Assembly (NCBI GenBank): GCA_036525975.1
Contig: DATCZK010000104.1
Location: 1-8,365 of the forward strand
From: Quisquiliibacterium sp036525975
GTDB lineage: Bacteria > Pseudomonadota > Gammaproteobacteria > Burkholderiales > Burkholderiaceae_E
Direction: 5' to 3'
Length of the DNA stretch: 8,365 nucleotides
The notes beneath the pieces are model-generated. The model ran no database searches. It was not told where the DNA came from and saw only the letters and a list, made by a program, of their open reading frames with translations. A program made the position numbers and the translations under genes. Shown here piece after piece: positions 5,885 through 8,365 of this stretch (its first letter is position 1; every line of letters begins with the position of its first letter).

Positions 5885-7018
5885 TCACCCGCACACCTCC
5901 TTCGCCACGACCAGCTTGAGGATCTCGCTGGTGCCGCCCCCGATCAGCGTGAAGCGCACGTCGCGCAGGTAGCGCTGCACCGGGTATTCCATCGCGAATC
6001 CGTACGAAGCGAACACGCGCGCCGCCTGGTCGCAGATCGCGGCGGCCGCCTCGGTGGCGAAGAGCTTGGCCATCGCCGCCTCCTTGTGGTGAGGCCGGCC
6101 CGCGCCGTGCAGCCAGGCCGCGTAGCGCACCAGCTGCGTGGCGGCCTCGAGCTCGGTGGCCATCTCGGCGAGCTTGAGCTGGATCGCCTGGAAGCGCCCG
6201 ATCGGCTTGCCGAACTGCTTGCGCTCGCCCGCGTACGCGATCGACGCGGCCAGCGCCCCGCGCGCCGCGCCGAGCGCCATCGCGCCGGTGATGATGCGGA
6301 TCTCGGCCAGCGTCTTTCGCAGGTGCGCCTCGCCGTCGCCCTCCTCGCGCGAGAGCCGGTGGGTGTCGGGCACGAAGCACTGGTCGAAGGACAGCTCCGA
6401 GGTGGGCAGCGCGCGCACCCCCATCTTGTGGATCGGGCGCCCGGGCACGACGCCCTCGAAGTCCTTCTCCACCAGGAAGATCGTGAGCTTGCGCTCCTCG
6501 CCCGCGCGCGCGAACACGGTGAAGAAGTCGGCCACCGGCGCGGCCGTCACCCAGGTCTTGCGCCCCGAGATCCGGTAGCCGCCGTCGACCTTGCGCGCGG
6601 TGGTGGCGATGCTCGCCAGGTCCGAGCCGGCGTCGGGCTCGGTCATGCAGATCGCGCCGATCCGCTCCCCGCGCATCGCCGGCTTGAACAGCCGCTCGAC
6701 GATGTCCTCGTTGCCCAGCATCTGCAGGAACTTGGTGCCCATCAGCGACTGCATCGCGGCGGCGCCGGCCACCGACATCGACCCGCGCGCGATCTCCTCG
6801 AGCGCGATCGCGAATTCGAGCAGGCCCATGCCGCTGCCGCCCGCCTCCTCGGGGTAGCGCATGCCGAACAGGCCGAGCGCGCCGAGTTCGCCGATCAGCG
6901 CGCGCGGATACTCGGCGGCCTCGTCGAGCGCCTCGGCCTGCGGCGCGATCCGCTCGTCGCAAAAGCGCGCGAAGGCGTCGCGCACCGCGCGCTGCTCCTG
7001 GCTCAGCTCGAAGTCCAT
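5885..7018 (-). CDS. Acyl-CoA dehydrogenase family flavoprotein, unusual catalytic-base positions
   Basis: FAD-dependent acyl-CoA dehydrogenase of usual length (377 residues), expected to make an alpha,beta-double bond in an acyl-CoA and pass electrons to ETF. The N-terminal helical domain is at about 1-120, the beta domain with the MTEPDAGSDL FAD/substrate motif at 125-134 and KTWVTAA at 154-160, and the C-terminal helical domain with ERKQFGKPIGRFQ at 265-277 and YPVQRYLRD at 345-353, ending in GGGTSEIL at 360-367. In medium- and short-chain enzymes the catalytic Glu sits in the motif YEGT; here it is Gly361. In isovaleryl- and long-chain enzymes the Glu lies one residue before a conserved Arg in helix G; here Ile240 precedes Arg241, and Glu239 is one place further back. 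The base is therefore unassigned and the substrate unknown. The ATG follows the hydantoinase stop by seven bases, with no strong ribosome site, so coupling to upstream translation is likely. Confidence 0.93.
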   Translation of the reverse strand: MDFELSQEQRAVRDAFARFCDERIAPQAEALDEAAEYPRALIGELGALGLFGMRYPEEAGGSGMGLLEFAIALEEIARGSMSVAGAAAMQSLMGTKFLQMLGNEDIVERLFKPAMRGERIGAICMTEPDAGSDLASIATTARKVDGGYRISGRKTWVTAAPVADFFTVFARAGEERKLTIFLVEKDFEGVVPGRPIHKMGVRALPTSELSFDQCFVPDTHRLSREEGDGEAHLRKTLAEIRIITGAMALGAARGALAASIAYAGERKQFGKPIGRFQAIQLKLAEMATELEAATQLVRYAAWLHGAGRPHHKEAAMAKLFATEAAAAICDQAARVFASYGFAMEYPVQRYLRDVRFTLIGGGTSEILKLVVAKEVCG

Positions 7019-7025
7019 GGCCCGC

Positions 7026-8365
7026 TCAGTCGTCGCCGCCGGCCGGCGCGGTGAACCCGTACTTCTCGCGGGCCGCCTCGATCGAGATCACCCCGTCGCG
7101 CACCTCGCGCGCGAGCACCCCGCGGTCGCGCCGGGCCGGGTCGCCGTAGCCGCCGCCGCCCCCGGCCTGCTGGTGGTAGACGGTGCCGCGCGGCACGCCG
7201 GTGATCAGGTCCTTGTTCTTCGGCACGACCACGGAGCCGTCGGGGTAGGTGAGCCGGATGAAGTTGAGCGTGCCCTCGCCGCCGCCGAACAGGCCGAAGG
7301 CCGGCTCGAAGTCGCCGTCGCCGAAGGTGACGAGCTGGGTGTCTTCCGAGCCGATCTCGAACACCGTCTCCACGCCCAGGCCTCCGCGCCACTGACCGGG
7401 CCCGGCCGAGTCCGACAGGTACTCGTGGCGAATCAGCCGGTGCGGCGTCTGCTGCTCGAACATCTCGTAGTCCTGGTCGAGCACGCCGCCAGAGGCGTCG
7501 ATCATCCCGATGTGGTCGTAGCCGTCGGTGCCGCGCATCGCGCCCGAGCCGCCCTTGAGCCCCATGAAGCCGATGTCGACGTAGGTCTCGCCGTTGCCCG
7601 GATCGGTGCCGGTGGTGAGCGAGCACAGCAGGTTGTTCCACCCGGCCGTGACGCGATCGGGCATCGCCGGCGCGAGCGCGCGGATGATCGCGTCGGCGTT
7701 GGGCGGGCAAAGGTGGTTGCCGAAGGTCGTGGCCTTCGGGTAGGCGGCGTTGAGGATCGTGCCCTCGGGAATCACGATCTCGATCGGCTGCACCATGCCC
7801 TCGTTGTGGGGGATGTCGGGGTTCACCATCTGCAGCAGCGTGAGGATCGTTGCCGAGGCCGACGAGGTGAAGGTGCCGTTCACGAAGCCGTTGGTCTGCG
7901 CGTCGGTGCGCGAGTAGTCGAACCGGATCGACTCGTCGGCCACCTCGATGTCGACCCGGATCGTGAAGCGGCTGCCCTCGTGGCGCCCGTCGTAGTAGAC
8001 CTCGCCCTCGCCGCTGTAGCGCCCGTTGGGGATGCGGCCGATCTCGGCCTGCATCATCCGGCGGGTGGCCTCGAACAGCGCGAGCTTGTGCGACTCGAAG
8101 CTCTCGAGCCCGTACTTGCCGAGCAGCTCCAGCATGCGCCGCTCGCCCACCGTGCACGCGCCGATCTGGGCCTTCATGTCGTGCTGCACGATGTCCAGGC
8201 GGATGTTGGCGAAGATCAGGTTCCAGACGTCTTTGCGCAGCTTGCCGCGCTCGTAGACCTTCACCGGCGGGATCCGAAGCGCCTCCTGCCAGACCTCGAC
8301 CGCGTTCGGGTTGTAGCCGCCGCGCACGTTGCCGCCGATGTCCGCCTGGTGCCCCTTGACCGCCG
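7026..8365 (-). CDS. Hydantoinase B/oxoprolinase family subunit (HyuB-like); N-terminus cut by window edge
   Basis: The C-terminal 445 residues of a HyuB-type subunit; the frame is open to the right edge, so perhaps 80-130 N-terminal residues are missing compared with the usual 520-580. Seen near the cut is the family signature KGHQADIGG followed by RGGYNP. Later come GGLGVETVFE, the GLFGGGEG turn and the very typical C-terminal YHQQAGGGGGYGDPARRD. The family pairs with HyuA-type ATP-grasp-like partners in N-methylhydantoinase, 5-oxoprolinase, caprolactamase, and acetone and acetophenone carboxylases: ATP-driven opening of lactams or imides, or carboxylation. Sequence alone does not separate these. 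A HyuA partner would be expected just upstream, outside the window. A GTG at 8327 could look like a start, but the conserved KGHQADIGG lies before it, so the gene clearly begins further right. The stop lies seven bases before the acyl-CoA dehydrogenase start, placing it in the same operon. Confidence 0.93.
   Translation of the reverse strand, partial: AVKGHQADIGGNVRGGYNPNAVEVWQEALRIPPVKVYERGKLRKDVWNLIFANIRLDIVQHDMKAQIGACTVGERRMLELLGKYGLESFESHKLALFEATRRMMQAEIGRIPNGRYSGEGEVYYDGRHEGSRFTIRVDIEVADESIRFDYSRTDAQTNGFVNGTFTSSASATILTLLQMVNPDIPHNEGMVQPIEIVIPEGTILNAAYPKATTFGNHLCPPNADAIIRALAPAMPDRVTAGWNNLLCSLTTGTDPGNGETYVDIGFMGLKGGSGAMRGTDGYDHIGMIDASGGVLDQDYEMFEQQTPHRLIRHEYLSDSAGPGQWRGGLGVETVFEIGSEDTQLVTFGDGDFEPAFGLFGGGEGTLNFIRLTYPDGSVVVPKNKDLITGVPRGTVYHQQAGGGGGYGDPARRDRGVLAREVRDGVISIEAAREKYGFTAPAGGDD

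Noticed and set aside
5811..8157. Minus-strand frames at 5811-6962 and 7003-8157
   Set aside because: They are shifted-frame shadows of the acyl-CoA dehydrogenase and HyuB genes, with Arg/Ala/Gly-rich sequence and no motifs.

Overview
This 8.4-kb window is a high-GC (roughly 70%), gene-dense bacterial segment. All seven protein genes lie on the minus strand with gaps of at most 70 bases, so it reads as the interior of one long operon transcribed from right to left. The base composition, G/C-ending codons, Shine-Dalgarno sequences and gene families fit an aerobic high-GC proteobacterium. A betaproteobacterium such as a Burkholderiales member is my best guess, but no ribosomal RNA or other phylogenetic marker is present to fix it.

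In transcription order the genes are: (1) a hydantoinase B/oxoprolinase-family subunit, cut by the right edge (7026-8365); (2) an acyl-CoA dehydrogenase (5885-7018); (3) a small cobalamin-binding subunit (5416-5814) and (4) the large catalytic subunit (3797-5419) of a two-component B12-dependent acyl-CoA mutase; then the three subunits of a molybdenum hydroxylase of the xanthine dehydrogenase/CO dehydrogenase/4-hydroxybenzoyl-CoA reductase superfamily: (5) FAD subunit (2913-3776), (6) [2Fe-2S] subunit (2432-2923) and (7) molybdopterin subunit (1-2435), whose extreme C-terminus runs off the left edge. Several junctions are overlapping (ATGA at both the small/large mutase junction and the Fe-S/Mo junction; 11 bases between the FAD and Fe-S genes), which suggests translational coupling.

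The set looks catabolic. A Mo enzyme can hydroxylate or reduce a ring or acyl-CoA substrate, HyuA/HyuB-type enzymes do ATP-dependent lactam or imide opening or carboxylation, an acyl-CoA dehydrogenase desaturates, and a B12 mutase rearranges a carbon skeleton. I do not know a characterised pathway that combines these four. The strongest reason to look again is the mutase. It keeps the methylmalonyl-CoA mutase residues Tyr89, Arg207 and His244, but the loop that normally holds His328 and Gln330 is replaced by a run of six glycines, and the normal SLHTN segment is replaced by TMALC. The acyl-CoA dehydrogenase also lacks a glutamate at both usual catalytic-base positions. Together these suggest an undescribed substrate, but the pathway itself is inference.

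No promoter, Rho-independent terminator, RNA gene, mobile element or CRISPR array was found. There is no gene-free stretch longer than 70 bases. That longest gap holds a perfect 8-bp stem-loop.
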